This document shows positions 49,770 to 57,763 of a stretch of DNA of 64,000 bases, one piece after another; the stretch's first letter is position 1; every line of letters starts with the position of its first letter. The position numbers and the translations under genes are program-made. The notes beneath the pieces were generated by a model. The model had not been told where the DNA came from and did not search any database. It saw nothing but the letters and a program-made list of their open reading frames with translations. The DNA is from Shewanella colwelliana ATCC 39565 (GTDB lineage: Bacteria > Pseudomonadota > Gammaproteobacteria > Enterobacterales > Shewanellaceae): assembly GCF_000518705.1 (NCBI RefSeq), contig NZ_KI912481.1:24069-88068 (forward strand). Direction: 5' to 3'.

Positions 49770-50253
49770 TCGTAATAACCCTAATCGAATCAAAATTCAT
49801 CGCAGCTATACAGTCATGGATGTTAGTGAAACTTTGGATGTTCATCCGAAAACTGTGCGTAATTGGATTCGTGCTGGCTTGCCAGTTATCGATGAAACCC
49901 GCCCTTTGCTAATTCAAGGTGCTGACTTGAAGCTGTATTTAAAACAGAAGCGTAAGACATATCTGCATCGATGTGAGCTTGATGAAATGTACTGTTTCAA
50001 ATGCAAGCAACCTAAAGTGCCGAGCATCAATTCGGTTGAATTTATAGCAAAGCCTTCGGGCATGGCGCAAATGAAAGGTCGGTGTGGTGAGTGTGGTAAG
50101 TGGTCAAATAAATATGTTTCTTGGCGCGATGTAAACCAGATTTGGCTTGAACTCGGGGGGAAATTACCGATAGCTGAAAAGCACTTAATCCTGAGAGATC
50201 AAACGCTCTTAAATTATCCTTTAACTAAGGTATTTAATGATGAAAACAAATAG
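49762..50253 (+). CDS. HTH/zinc-ribbon protein of the recombination module
   Basis: 163 residues. The N-terminal HTH (YTVMDVSETLDVHPKTVRNWIRAGLPVI, about 12-39) is MerR/excisionase-like. A zinc ribbon follows, with CFKC (about 74-77) and CGEC (about 109-112). It sits between alpA (8-bp overlap) and the recombinase gene (17-bp overlap), so it probably helps the recombinase bind or choose its site. The start at 49762 is preferred over an earlier in-frame codon because of the coupled ATGAGTAG overlap. Confidence 0.82.
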   Translation: MSSRNNPNRIKIHRSYTVMDVSETLDVHPKTVRNWIRAGLPVIDETRPLLIQGADLKLYLKQKRKTYLHRCELDEMYCFKCKQPKVPSINSVEFIAKPSGMAQMKGRCGECGKWSNKYVSWRDVNQIWLELGGKLPIAEKHLILRDQTLLNYPLTKVFNDENK

Positions 50254-51337
50254 TACAAAAAACGCCCGAATCCTGTACGAATACGCAAAGTATTTGAAGG
50301 AAGCAAAACAGCTGGATGACTCAACGATTGATGGCGTAATGAAATCAATTAATCGGTTTGATGAGGCTACAAATTACCTAGACTTTAAGAAGTTTAGGGC
50401 TAAGCATGCAATCGCTTTTAAGAAGCACCTTCTTTCTTGTAAATCAGTGGTGACAGGCGATAAACTGAGCAAGGCAACGGTGCTGACTACCATGCGACAC
50501 TTGAAAGGTTTTTTTCAATTCCTGGTAACGCAAAAAGGCTATCGAGCAAAAATTAACTATAGCGATATTGAGTATTTCAACCTCTCTGAAAAAGATACCC
50601 GTATTGCCAATGCCAAGCGTACAAGAAATGTGGCAACGGTAGAGCAAATTATGCAGACCTTGCAAGCGATGCCTTGTGAAACAGTATTAGAAATGCGTGA
50701 TAGAGCGTTACTCGCATTTGTTCTCATAACTGGCGCAAGAGACGGGGCGGTTGCTTCGGTTAAGATCAAGCATGTTGATCTTGTTGAGCAAAGCTTCTAT
50801 CAAGATGCTAGGGAGGTTAAGACCAAGTTCAGTAAAACCTTTATCACTTACTTTTTTCCCGTGGGAGAGCTGCCATCAAAAATTTTGGCAGAGTGGATTG
50901 AGCGTTTGACTGGAGAGCTCGGGTATAAACCAAATGATCCCTTGTTTCCCAAGACTAAGCTGGCGCACAACTACAATCAACAATTCACAGCTGTTGGCTT
51001 GCTTAAGGAGAGTTGGAGTAATGCAACCCCGATTCGTAAGATCTTTAGAACAGCCTTTGAATCAGTGGGGCTGCCTTACTATAACCCACACAGTTTTCGA
51101 AACACGCTGGTCAGGCTTGGTGAGAACCTGTGTCGTACGCCAGAAGAGTTTAAAGCATGGAGCCAAAACTTAGGGCACGAAAGTGTGTTGACCAGCTTTT
51201 ATAGCTACGGTGATGTGCCTGACTACAAACAAGCCGAGTTGTTGCGTAAGTTATCAAAGCCTGCAGAAAAGACCTCGCCAGATATGGAAGACCAATTTAA
51301 GCAGTTCATGGAGTTTCAGAAGATGATGGCGAACTAA
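50237..51337 (+). CDS. Tyrosine recombinase
   Basis: 366 residues with an N-terminal SAM-like core-binding domain (about 10-120). The catalytic domain shows R168 (GARDGAV), H285-x-x-R288 (HSFRNT), H314 (LGHES) and the nucleophile Tyr at 322 or 324 (SFYSYGD). It is distinct from the P4-type integrase at the island's right end. It is translationally coupled to the zinc-ribbon gene. It probably moves a sub-element of the island; the near-direct repeat starting at its stop codon (51337) is a candidate target. Confidence 0.92.
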   Translation: MMKTNSTKNARILYEYAKYLKEAKQLDDSTIDGVMKSINRFDEATNYLDFKKFRAKHAIAFKKHLLSCKSVVTGDKLSKATVLTTMRHLKGFFQFLVTQKGYRAKINYSDIEYFNLSEKDTRIANAKRTRNVATVEQIMQTLQAMPCETVLEMRDRALLAFVLITGARDGAVASVKIKHVDLVEQSFYQDAREVKTKFSKTFITYFFPVGELPSKILAEWIERLTGELGYKPNDPLFPKTKLAHNYNQQFTAVGLLKESWSNATPIRKIFRTAFESVGLPYYNPHSFRNTLVRLGENLCRTPEEFKAWSQNLGHESVLTSFYSYGDVPDYKQAELLRKLSKPAEKTSPDMEDQFKQFMEFQKMMAN

Positions 51338-51354
51338 TTCATTAAACCTACCGG
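51337..51354 (+). repeat. Direct repeat flanking the CoiA-like gene, copy 1
   Basis: ATTCATTAAACCTACCGG begins at the last base of the recombinase stop codon. Copy 2 at 52914-52930 is identical except for one fewer A. Confidence 0.75.
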
Positions 51355-51481
51355 AAAGGCTGGTATCAAAAAACATTGGTTTAAGTTATCCGAATGGCAA
51401 CACCTTTGATTAGGTGACCAAATTAACCGTACCACTACAATGAGCTTGAAAGTAGGTAACATCTGGTCGAAAGTTGGCAGG

Positions 51482-52915
51482 CTAGCTAGTAATCAAATCC
51501 ACCATCATAGCGTCGAAGTTCTTCGGTAGCTTCGACTTGTGGAACTGATAAACGAGCCGCTTTTTCTTGGCACCAAGTGTTTCGAAGTGTTTATCAAGCC
51601 AGAAGTACACTTCTTTGCTTCTGTTCTCGGCATAACGATAATCACAGCCAAAGGCATCATTCATGAACATATCATAGCCAATCATGTCGCACTCCAGCTC
51701 CTTTCCCTGTCGAACGAAAACAAGTAGTACAATTGCTCGCCATACAGCTCTTGGACAATTCCAGTTGGTCATGATTTTTTCACTACTCATGAATGGCAGA
51801 TCTGATAATTCCAAGCCAGTTTGCTCAGCAAGAGCTCTATAAAAATCAGTCAATGAAGATGACTGCTTATACATCTTGCAGATGTGCTCTATCTTGAGTT
51901 CGTTATCTTTAGCAGTAAGACGTTTAAGCCGCCTTTGTTCTTTTTTCTCCGCTTCTAAGTCCGCTTGATACTGGAGTTTCTTTTTCCACTTCTCAATACC
52001 GTGCCAATTAGCACGATGATGACTCCCCCAGATATCGAGATCCACCACGAGAGTGGGGGACGTAAGGCTCTGTGGTTCGTAATCACCAAGCGGAAACATG
52101 ATGGCTACTGATACGCTTCTATTCACAAAGCCACGAGCTAACACATAGTGCTCATTTAACTCTATTACACCTTCTACAGATTGAACATTTATCCTCTCTC
52201 TGCGCCTAAAACTAGACTGTCCACATGTGCCAATAGCTCCAACGAAGTCGTACAGCCTGTCATTTTCGTGGAGTTCTTTTAGTGCGCATACGGTATCATC
52301 AGCTGTTATCCAGTCCAATCCGTCAGCGGTGCTATACTCTATTTCTTGTTCTAGCAGAGTCTTTCTGAGCCACTTTCTTGGCGCATCATCTAGTACAAAT
52401 CGTTTGAGTTCGTCACGGTTAAGTTGCAGTCCCATCTCTGAAACATCTATTTCCAGAGCAGAAATCCCAAGATCATGGTATCGCTCTATATGAGCAGAGC
52501 TTTTCTTGTTCGTGTAAAAAATCTCAATAGCAAATGACTCGTGCTCTCGGTTAACAAAGCAATCTGCTATCAGTTCACCGTCAGCTAGTGCTTTTTCAAG
52601 ATCGACAGTTTTAAGCACTACGCTGTGATTCAGATTCGTATTAATAGGATTGTTTGATGAAGTGGTAATTGATTCAGAAATGCAGGTGGCAATAATTGCT
52701 TTTGCAAGCTGGTGCTGGATGCTCTCAAGAGAACAGTTGTAGTCTGAGCCGTGTGCAAAGTGATAAGCCTTATGATCACCCATTCGAGCTACGAGTTGTG
52801 AATTGCATGAAATACATAAACAGCCACACTTTGAGCCACGCTCTGTATCTCTATCGAGCTGATTAATGTTAATCAACTTGTTGTCTTTAAGTGCCCATGC
52901 TGTCTTTATTGCCAT
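51482..52915 (-). CDS. CoiA-like nuclease-domain protein
   Basis: 477 residues. The N-terminus (SKCGCLCISCNSQLVARMGDHKAYHFAH region, cysteines near 29-37 and the HFAH motif near 54) is the zinc-binding start of competence protein CoiA. It is followed by the PD-(D/E)xK-type core ADCFVNREHESFAIEIFYTNKKS (Asp, Glu and Lys near 118, 131 and 137). A C-terminal helical half of about 240 residues is unrecognised. CoiA aids recombination during transformation in Gram-positives; island CoiA-like proteins in Gram-negatives are uncharacterised. The gene is antisense to its neighbours and lies exactly between the two direct repeats. Confidence 0.8.
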   Translation of the reverse strand: MAIKTAWALKDNKLININQLDRDTERGSKCGCLCISCNSQLVARMGDHKAYHFAHGSDYNCSLESIQHQLAKAIIATCISESITTSSNNPINTNLNHSVVLKTVDLEKALADGELIADCFVNREHESFAIEIFYTNKKSSAHIERYHDLGISALEIDVSEMGLQLNRDELKRFVLDDAPRKWLRKTLLEQEIEYSTADGLDWITADDTVCALKELHENDRLYDFVGAIGTCGQSSFRRRERINVQSVEGVIELNEHYVLARGFVNRSVSVAIMFPLGDYEPQSLTSPTLVVDLDIWGSHHRANWHGIEKWKKKLQYQADLEAEKKEQRRLKRLTAKDNELKIEHICKMYKQSSSLTDFYRALAEQTGLELSDLPFMSSEKIMTNWNCPRAVWRAIVLLVFVRQGKELECDMIGYDMFMNDAFGCDYRYAENRSKEVYFWLDKHFETLGAKKKRLVYQFHKSKLPKNFDAMMVDLITS

Positions 52916-52930
52916 TCATTAACCTACCGG
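52914..52930 (+). repeat. Direct repeat flanking the CoiA-like gene, copy 2
   Basis: ATTCATTAACCTACCGG overlaps the CoiA-like start codon (complement CAT). It differs from copy 1 by a single A deletion. Confidence 0.75.
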
Positions 52931-53168
52931 CTAGATGCGTGATTATTCACCAGGCAATGCTACAACAGTCTAGGAAATAAAAATAGATAAATCAGTTAGA
53001 TGAATGATGTGAATAAGCAGGTGAAAGGGTCGCAGCGAATTAAGGATTTCGAAAAACTTTTGTTACTAATTAATGTTAGGTTGCCTAGACCTAATGCTCT
53101 AAAGCGCTTCTGTCCAGAAATGAGCTAAGGAAGGGCTTTAAATGTGCAGCCCATTATTCTTGGTCACT

Positions 53169-54368
53169 CTAGCCTTTTCCTGGCTGGTAGATATGCCCAC
53201 TCCACCAACACATAAGCTCTCTACGCCGCTCAATGTAGTCGGCGCGGTTGTAAGCCGCTCGAACTGTGTTCTTATCTACGTGAGCCAGGGACACCTCGAT
53301 GAGCTCTGCATCAAAGCCTTGTTCGTTTAGCGTGGTGCTGGCTAATGCTCGCAGGCCATGAGCCACTAAGCGGCCCTGGTAACCCATACGCCCGATAGCC
53401 ATATTGGCCGTTTCAGTATTGGTGTGGTTGTTTGGGTTCCTATCGGCAGGGAATATGTACTTCAGGTGGGCGCTGATCGGCTGCATACGCTGTAGTAGCG
53501 CTATGACTTGTGGTGTTAGCGGGATGATATGTTCGCGCTTCATCTTCATCCGCTCAGCAGGTATCACCCATATCTGCTGTTCGAAATCTATCTCAGTCCA
53601 CTTAGCCATAGCGGCTTCCGCTGGCCGAGTCATGGTGTGCAGTTGCAGTTCAATCAAACAACGAGTAGTCAGCTTGATGCTGGCGTAAGACAACGCTTCC
53701 ATAAACTCAGGAAGTTCGGCAGGTTTCAGTGTCGGCATTTGACGCTTCTCTGGGACACCAAATGCAGCTGCTATGCCTATCAGTGGATTTGAATGTATTA
53801 ACCCAGTATTGACTGCAAAGGTCATCACTTCGTTTAGCCAGCTGATGACACGCTTGCAGGTTTCTACATTGCCCTTAGCTTCGGCAGGCTTGAGCACCTG
53901 GATGACCTGTGGGGCAGTTAAGGTACTGATTGGCGTGTCAGCCAGGGCTGGGAAGAGGTAAAGCTCGAGGCGGCGATACAGCTTTTGACCATGATTTTTA
54001 GAGACCTTTTGCTTCTTAATTTCAAACCAGGTGTCGGTTACCGATCTTAGGGTGTTTTCAGCATCGTTTTTTACCGCTTCTTTCAGTTGCTGCTGGTGGT
54101 GCTGTGGATCGATACCTTGGGCAAGCAGCTCTCGGGCGGCTTCTCTGCGCTTTCTGGCTTCTGCTAACGGCACATCAGGGTAAGTGCCTAAACCTAGGTT
54201 TGCGCGCTTCTTGGTGATTGGGCGTGTGTAGTTGAATAGCCAGAACTTGGAACCACTGGTTTTGACTCTGAGTGATAACCCTCTGCCATCAGCGAGGTTG
54301 TACTCTTTGTCTTTAGGCTTTGCGTTAGCAACTTGCGTTGCGGTGAGCTGCTTAGTGGTATTGGCCAT
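53169..54368 (-). CDS. int: P4-type integrase of the ssrA island
   Basis: 399 residues. The N-terminal DUF4102 arm-binding domain (ADGRGLSLRVKTSGSKFW, then NLGLGTYPDVPLAEAR) is characteristic of P4/CP4-57-like integrases that use tRNA or tmRNA 3' ends. The catalytic residues are R in TMTRPAEAAMAKW, H-G-L-R in VAHGLRALAST, a His in LAHVDKN and Tyr in AAYNRADY. The ATG at 54368 is preferred over a TTG five codons earlier. It ends the island next to ssrA, pointing inward. It is expected to cut the 21-bp att sequence. Confidence 0.95.
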   Translation of the reverse strand: MANTTKQLTATQVANAKPKDKEYNLADGRGLSLRVKTSGSKFWLFNYTRPITKKRANLGLGTYPDVPLAEARKRREAARELLAQGIDPQHHQQQLKEAVKNDAENTLRSVTDTWFEIKKQKVSKNHGQKLYRRLELYLFPALADTPISTLTAPQVIQVLKPAEAKGNVETCKRVISWLNEVMTFAVNTGLIHSNPLIGIAAAFGVPEKRQMPTLKPAELPEFMEALSYASIKLTTRCLIELQLHTMTRPAEAAMAKWTEIDFEQQIWVIPAERMKMKREHIIPLTPQVIALLQRMQPISAHLKYIFPADRNPNNHTNTETANMAIGRMGYQGRLVAHGLRALASTTLNEQGFDAELIEVSLAHVDKNTVRAAYNRADYIERRRELMCWWSGHIYQPGKG

Positions 54369-54371
54369 GAC

Positions 54372-54420
54372 TGTAACACCCAAATTGAGATTTGGCTCCG
54401 ATGTTACAGTAGGTGTTACA
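54372..54420. promoter_or_regulatory. Repeated TGTAACACC half-sites upstream of int
   Basis: TGTAACACC (54372-54380) and its complement GGTGTTACA (54412-54420) form a 9-bp inverted repeat with a 31-base spacer, and a third partial copy TGTTACA lies at 54402-54408. They sit directly upstream of the int start and may be arm-type integrase sites or an operator. Confidence 0.5.
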
Positions 54421-54495
54421 TAGATCTCAAGCTGCTATGGGATGTTAAAAAACGCTAAATGGTGCTAAGTCATTGATTTTAGTGTTCTGCAGGCA

Positions 54496-54522
54496 GAAAA
54501 AAAGACGTCCTGAGACGTCTTT
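54496..54522 (-). terminator. Terminator now following ssrA (island-borne)
   Basis: On the minus strand AAAGACGTC, TCAG, GACGTCTTT (54522-54501) form a 9-bp stem followed by T residues. The island brings its own terminator to replace the displaced one. Confidence 0.8.
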
Positions 54523-54532
54523 AATCCTATAT

Positions 54533-54553
54533 TTGGTGGAGGCGGCGGGGCTC
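54533..54553. repeat. Right attachment site of the island (attR-type, in ssrA)
   Basis: The 21-bp sequence identical to 34532-34552. It restores an intact ssrA 3' end, with CCA complemented at 54534-54536. Confidence 0.9.
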
Positions 54554-54889
54554 GAACCCGCGTCCAAAAAGCCTACATCCTCGGCGCTACATGCTTAGTC
54601 TCTCTTTTGGTTAACCAAGTACACTCCGAAAGACAGGATTGCAATTGGCGAGTTCAGTACTGTTTCGCGGTTCACCCCTGAACGTGGTTCCCTCGCTATC
54701 AAATGTAAAGGTGACCATCTTATTACTCTGCCCATTTGAGAAACGTGAGCAAGATGGCTAGCTAGCCTAAGCTGCTAGAGCGTAGTTATCGTCGTTTGCA
54801 ACTATAACTGTGCGGCTTTTTACGAGGCCAACCGCCCCTCGGCATGCTCCTAGGGTTTCGTGAATCTTGTCGAATCCAGAATCGCCCCC
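54534..54889 (-). ncRNA. ssrA: Transfer-messenger RNA (tmRNA)
   Basis: 356 nt, read on the minus strand from GGGGGCGATTCTGGATTCGAC to the TTCGAGCCCCGCCGCCTCCACCA end. The tRNA-like part has the GGGTTCGAGCCC T arm. The tag reading frame (54799 to 54767) encodes ANDDNYALAA followed by TAG, one residue different from the E. coli ANDENYALAA. Together with SmpB it rescues stalled ribosomes. Its 3' end is the insertion site of the island, and smpB lies 117 bp upstream on the same strand. Confidence 0.97.
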
Positions 54890-55006
54890 AAGTACAATGT
54901 GATTGTAACCTGCTAAATCCTCTAACACCAAGGATAAATCATGTTGTTACAATTGATTGTTCGTTATCCGACCATTTTACCTGTTTAAACAGCAAGCTTA
55001 CGCTAA

Positions 55007-55501
55007 TTACTGTTGAACGGCTTTCTTCATGGTACGAGATTTTTCAATCTTCCACTCGCGCTCTTTGGTATCGTCGCGCTTATCGTGTTCTTTCTTGCCT
55101 TTACCCAAACCAATCTCAATTTTTACCCAAGCGCCTTTGCGCCAGTACATTGAGATCGGCACAATAGAGTAACCTTGGCGGTCGACCAAGCCTTGCAGCT
55201 TGTCCAGCTCTTTGCGGTTAAGCAAAAGCTTTCTGTCGCGCATAGGGTCACACACTACATGGGTCGATGCGGTGTTGAGTGGTGTGATAGTACAACCAAA
55301 TAGATAAGCTTCACCGTTTCGTAAGAACACGTAGCTCTCAGACAGGTTAACCTTACCGACTCGGATCGATTTCACTTCCCATCCCATGAGGGATAAGCCA
55401 GCTTCAAATTTCTCTTCAAATTTATAATCGAAGGTCGCACGTTTATTACGCGCTATCGTTGCTGGTGGGTTCTTTGATTTTTTTGCATTTTTCTTAGCCA
55501 T
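55007..55501 (-). CDS. smpB: SsrA-binding protein SmpB
   Basis: 164 residues. The OB-fold core is clear: NKRATFDYKFEEKFEAGLSLMGWEVKS, then THVVCDPMRDRKLLLN. The C-terminal basic tail (KGKKEHDKRDDTKEREW) inserts into the mRNA channel. It delivers tmRNA to stalled ribosomes. I prefer the ATG at 55501 (MAKKNAKK), the normal length; a longer frame from 55552 would run through a TATAAT (55516-55511) which looks like the promoter, implying a very short leader. Confidence 0.95.
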   Translation of the reverse strand: MAKKNAKKSKNPPATIARNKRATFDYKFEEKFEAGLSLMGWEVKSIRVGKVNLSESYVFLRNGEAYLFGCTITPLNTASTHVVCDPMRDRKLLLNRKELDKLQGLVDRQGYSIVPISMYWRKGAWVKIEIGLGKGKKEHDKRDDTKEREWKIEKSRTMKKAVQQ

Positions 55502-55707
55502 AGGCGGGCTATTATACGCGCGGTTAGCTAATTTGGAATTGGCTGACGACATTATTTCGCGATTTTGTGGCGTTTAGTTGTCGATTTGATGTTTTTTCAT
55601 CCAGCTTATCCAGCCTTGAGCCACAGGTGACCCGTGGCTGGGAGCGTGGTAAAATCGCTCAATCAGATTTTAAGTAATCTTTAACGCTATTTAGGTTAAA
55701 CAAACAG

Positions 55708-56142
55708 ATGCCACAGATATCCCGCAGTGTGTTAGTCCGTTTTAGTGCGATGCAGATGTATGAACTGGTTAACGATGTTGAGTCATATAAAGAATTCTTG
55801 CCTGGATGTGTTGGGGGCAAGGTACTTGAGTTTGATGGTAAAACCATGTTGGCTTCTGTCGATGTGTCTAAAGCGGGGATCAGCAAAACCTTTACCACAC
55901 GTAATCAAGTTGAGCCTGGCAAGTCTATTGAGCTGGCACTAGAAAATGGTCCGTTTAAACATTTGCATGGCACATGGTTTTTTACCGAGTTAACTGAAGA
56001 TGCCTGTAAGGTGGATTTTCAACTTAATTTTGAATTTTCTAGCCCGGTTGCCGATATGGCATTTGGTCGCGTATTTAAAGAGTTAATGTCCTCTATGGTA
56101 TCGGCGTTTACTAGCCGTGCTAAAGTTGTTTACAAGTCCTAG
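55708..56142 (+). CDS. ratA: RatA, START-like domain protein (coenzyme Q-binding family)
   Basis: 144 residues of the polyketide-cyclase/START-like fold: ISRSVLVRFSAMQMYELVNDVESYKEFLPGC at the N-terminus and FGRVFKELMSSMVSAFTSRAK at the C-terminal helix. The family includes COQ10 (ubiquinone binding) and E. coli RatA, reported to interfere with 70S assembly. It is divergent from smpB and precedes ratB by 25 bp, the standard arrangement. Confidence 0.93.
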   Translation: MPQISRSVLVRFSAMQMYELVNDVESYKEFLPGCVGGKVLEFDGKTMLASVDVSKAGISKTFTTRNQVEPGKSIELALENGPFKHLHGTWFFTELTEDACKVDFQLNFEFSSPVADMAFGRVFKELMSSMVSAFTSRAKVVYKS

Positions 56143-56167
56143 GCAAGAGTAAGGAAGTCAAGTATTC

Positions 56168-56497
56168 ATGATTGAACAAGAAAACTTTGCCGTTGAAGTG
56201 ATCTATGCGTTACCTAACCAACAGAAACGCATTTCGGTAATGGTGCCCCCTGGAACTCGTTGTATCGATGCCGTTAAACAAAGCGATATGTGCCGATTTT
56301 TTCCAGAAATTGACCTTGAAAAGGTTAAGTTAGGTATATTTAGCCGCGCGGTAAAACATGATGAGGTGTTGTTACCCGGTCAACGGGTTGAAATCTATCG
56401 TCCACTGATTGCCGATCCTAAGGATGTTCGTCGTAAACGAGCGGAAAAGGCTAAAGAAGAGGGCAGAGCCAATAAAGTTACCGGTGGCCGCAGTTAA
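56168..56497 (+). CDS. ratB: RatB/RnfH family ubiquitin-like protein
   Basis: 109 residues with a beta-grasp fold: VEVIYALPNQQKRISVMVPPGTRCIDAV at the start, and LGIFSRAVKHDEVLLPGQRVEIYRPLIADPKDVRRKRAE, the RnfH signature, at the end. The tail is basic. Function is unclear in spite of the RnfH name. AAGGAAG lies upstream. A strong terminator follows after 70 bp. Confidence 0.92.
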   Translation: MIEQENFAVEVIYALPNQQKRISVMVPPGTRCIDAVKQSDMCRFFPEIDLEKVKLGIFSRAVKHDEVLLPGQRVEIYRPLIADPKDVRRKRAEKAKEEGRANKVTGGRS

Positions 56498-56566
56498 TAT
56501 TGATCGTTAATGCTGGCTGTGGTTAATAAAAACTTTCAGTGTATGGGTCATTAGATCTCGATAATA

Positions 56567-56602
56567 AAAAGGTTCTTGAGCATAAGCTGAAGAACCTTTT
56601 TT
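56567..56602. terminator. Bidirectional terminator between ratB and bamE
   Basis: AAAAGGTTCTT (56567-56577) and AAGAACCTTTT (56590-56600) are perfect 11-bp arms followed by T residues on + and by T on minus, between convergent genes. Confidence 0.92.
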
Positions 56603-56625
56603 GTATCAACTAAATCGCTATGATG

Positions 56626-57135
56626 CTATTCAGAAGATTTAATTTCGTTGAGCGACTGCGGCTTCTTCTCTTCAATCAGCGGCTTCGCATCGGGCCGAGA
56701 TTCAGGGTTTAATGGCACTAAGTCGCCTTTATCTGAAATTTCACCACTGAGTTGAGGTAAACGGCTCTGATCCAGTGGGGTGTTAAACTCGGCTGATAAT
56801 TCATAATCACCGTCGATACGCCTTAACTTATCTTCATCGAAATGCAGGATAAGCTCTTTATGGATGATGCTCGCATCACGGCCACTTTTATAGTGGTAAA
56901 CATAGTACCAAGTGTTGTCGGAAAAACTGTCGCGCAGTACCGGACGACCTAGGATGTACTCTACTTGCTCTTTGGTCATCTCGACACGAAGCTTCTCAAC
57001 TTGCTGAGTTTCCATGTAGTTGCCCTGCGGAATGTCTGGCTTATAAATGAGCCAATCGAAAACGCTACAGGCACTAAGTGATAGAGAAAGCGCAGCTGCG
57101 CCTAAAAGGGTAATACTATGTTTTTTTATAGTCAT
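56626..57135 (-). CDS. bamE: Outer membrane assembly lipoprotein BamE
   Basis: 169 residues. Lipoprotein signal with lipobox LSAC. The BamE core is visible: IPQGNYMETQQVEKLRVEMTKEQVEYILGRPVLRDSFSDNTWYYVY (in parts), followed by the strand LILHFDEDKLRRIDG. The C-terminal about 55-residue extension (Pro/Glu/Lys-rich) exceeds the E. coli protein's length of about 113. BamE supports BamA-BamD in beta-barrel insertion. Convergent with ratB, as in other gamma-proteobacteria. Confidence 0.94.
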   Translation of the reverse strand: MTIKKHSITLLGAAALSLSLSACSVFDWLIYKPDIPQGNYMETQQVEKLRVEMTKEQVEYILGRPVLRDSFSDNTWYYVYHYKSGRDASIIHKELILHFDEDKLRRIDGDYELSAEFNTPLDQSRLPQLSGEISDKGDLVPLNPESRPDAKPLIEEKKPQSLNEIKSSE

Positions 57136-57763
57136 TGAATGCGCTACGTCCTAAAAATCTGTCGGCCATAATACCCAAGCATTCCCCTCGCTGACAAGCG
57201 CTATTGTTGTTTTCTCTGGCTTGTTTCAAGTTGCCTGCTAGCTCTAAGGGGAAAACGTTTTTTGGGTATCAGCTTAATTAACCTGAACCCGGGGCGAGCC
57301 ATAAGGCTTAATCCCATGGTTTGTTGTCATTGTCATCTTGCCTAATCACTGCCCGGTTGTGCTGTATTTGGGTGCAACCGACGCATCGCTGCGCTCCATT
57401 ATTCTAACCATCAATCACAAGGTGACAGTCCAGCTTAAGTGTTGAGTATCACAATAGGCTTAGGGGATTGAGCTGATGTAATTTGTTCATATTGGTCAAG
57501 ATTAAATGCCCCAAATTTAGATTGATAATTGTAAGGTCAGACCAAAAGCAAGGAGGGAAGTTTCATTTTGGTGAAATAAGTTTGCATTTCTCACTGTAAC
57601 GGTTTGGTTTAGCATGGATCAAAAAGTTGTTAGGAAATTGCTTTGATCTGTTTGCATTCATGGTAAATGTGCTAAGTTAATGCTCTAATATCATCAACAT
57701 TGCTCTAGGTTTACGCTTGCTTGAAAGCATCGTTTACTTGCTATTTTGAGCATGACAGTTTCG
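57136..57763. other. Long intergenic region before the borosin locus
   Basis: About 630 bp without a credible gene on either strand. It must hold the bamE promoter and the promoter of the methyltransferase operon. TTGCAT near 57650 could be a -35 for the latter, but no clear -10 follows at a standard distance. I saw no riboswitch-like or strongly paired structure. Confidence 0.4.

Larger units (their letters stand above)
34532..54553. mobile_element. Genomic island integrated in the 3' end of ssrA
   Basis: Both ends carry the same 21 bases, TTGGTGGAGGCGGCGGGGCTC (34532-34552 without the terminal base written: 20 bases plus C; 54533-54553). At the right this is the 3' end of the intact ssrA; at the left it is an isolated copy. 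A P4-type integrase lies just inside the right end, as usual for ssrA-targeting elements. Inside, gene content is accessory: unknown AT-rich genes, three IS5-type remnants, a WYL-GTPase-TerB operon of higher G+C, an AlpA-recombinase trio, and a CoiA-like nuclease. The mosaic of base composition and the IS remnants indicate assembly in several steps. No conjugation or plasmid replication genes were seen, so mobilisation would need a helper. Confidence 0.92.

Noticed and set aside
57136..57763. Possible riboswitch or small RNA upstream of the borosin methyltransferase
   Set aside because: I could not find a convincing conserved stem or terminator in this stretch.
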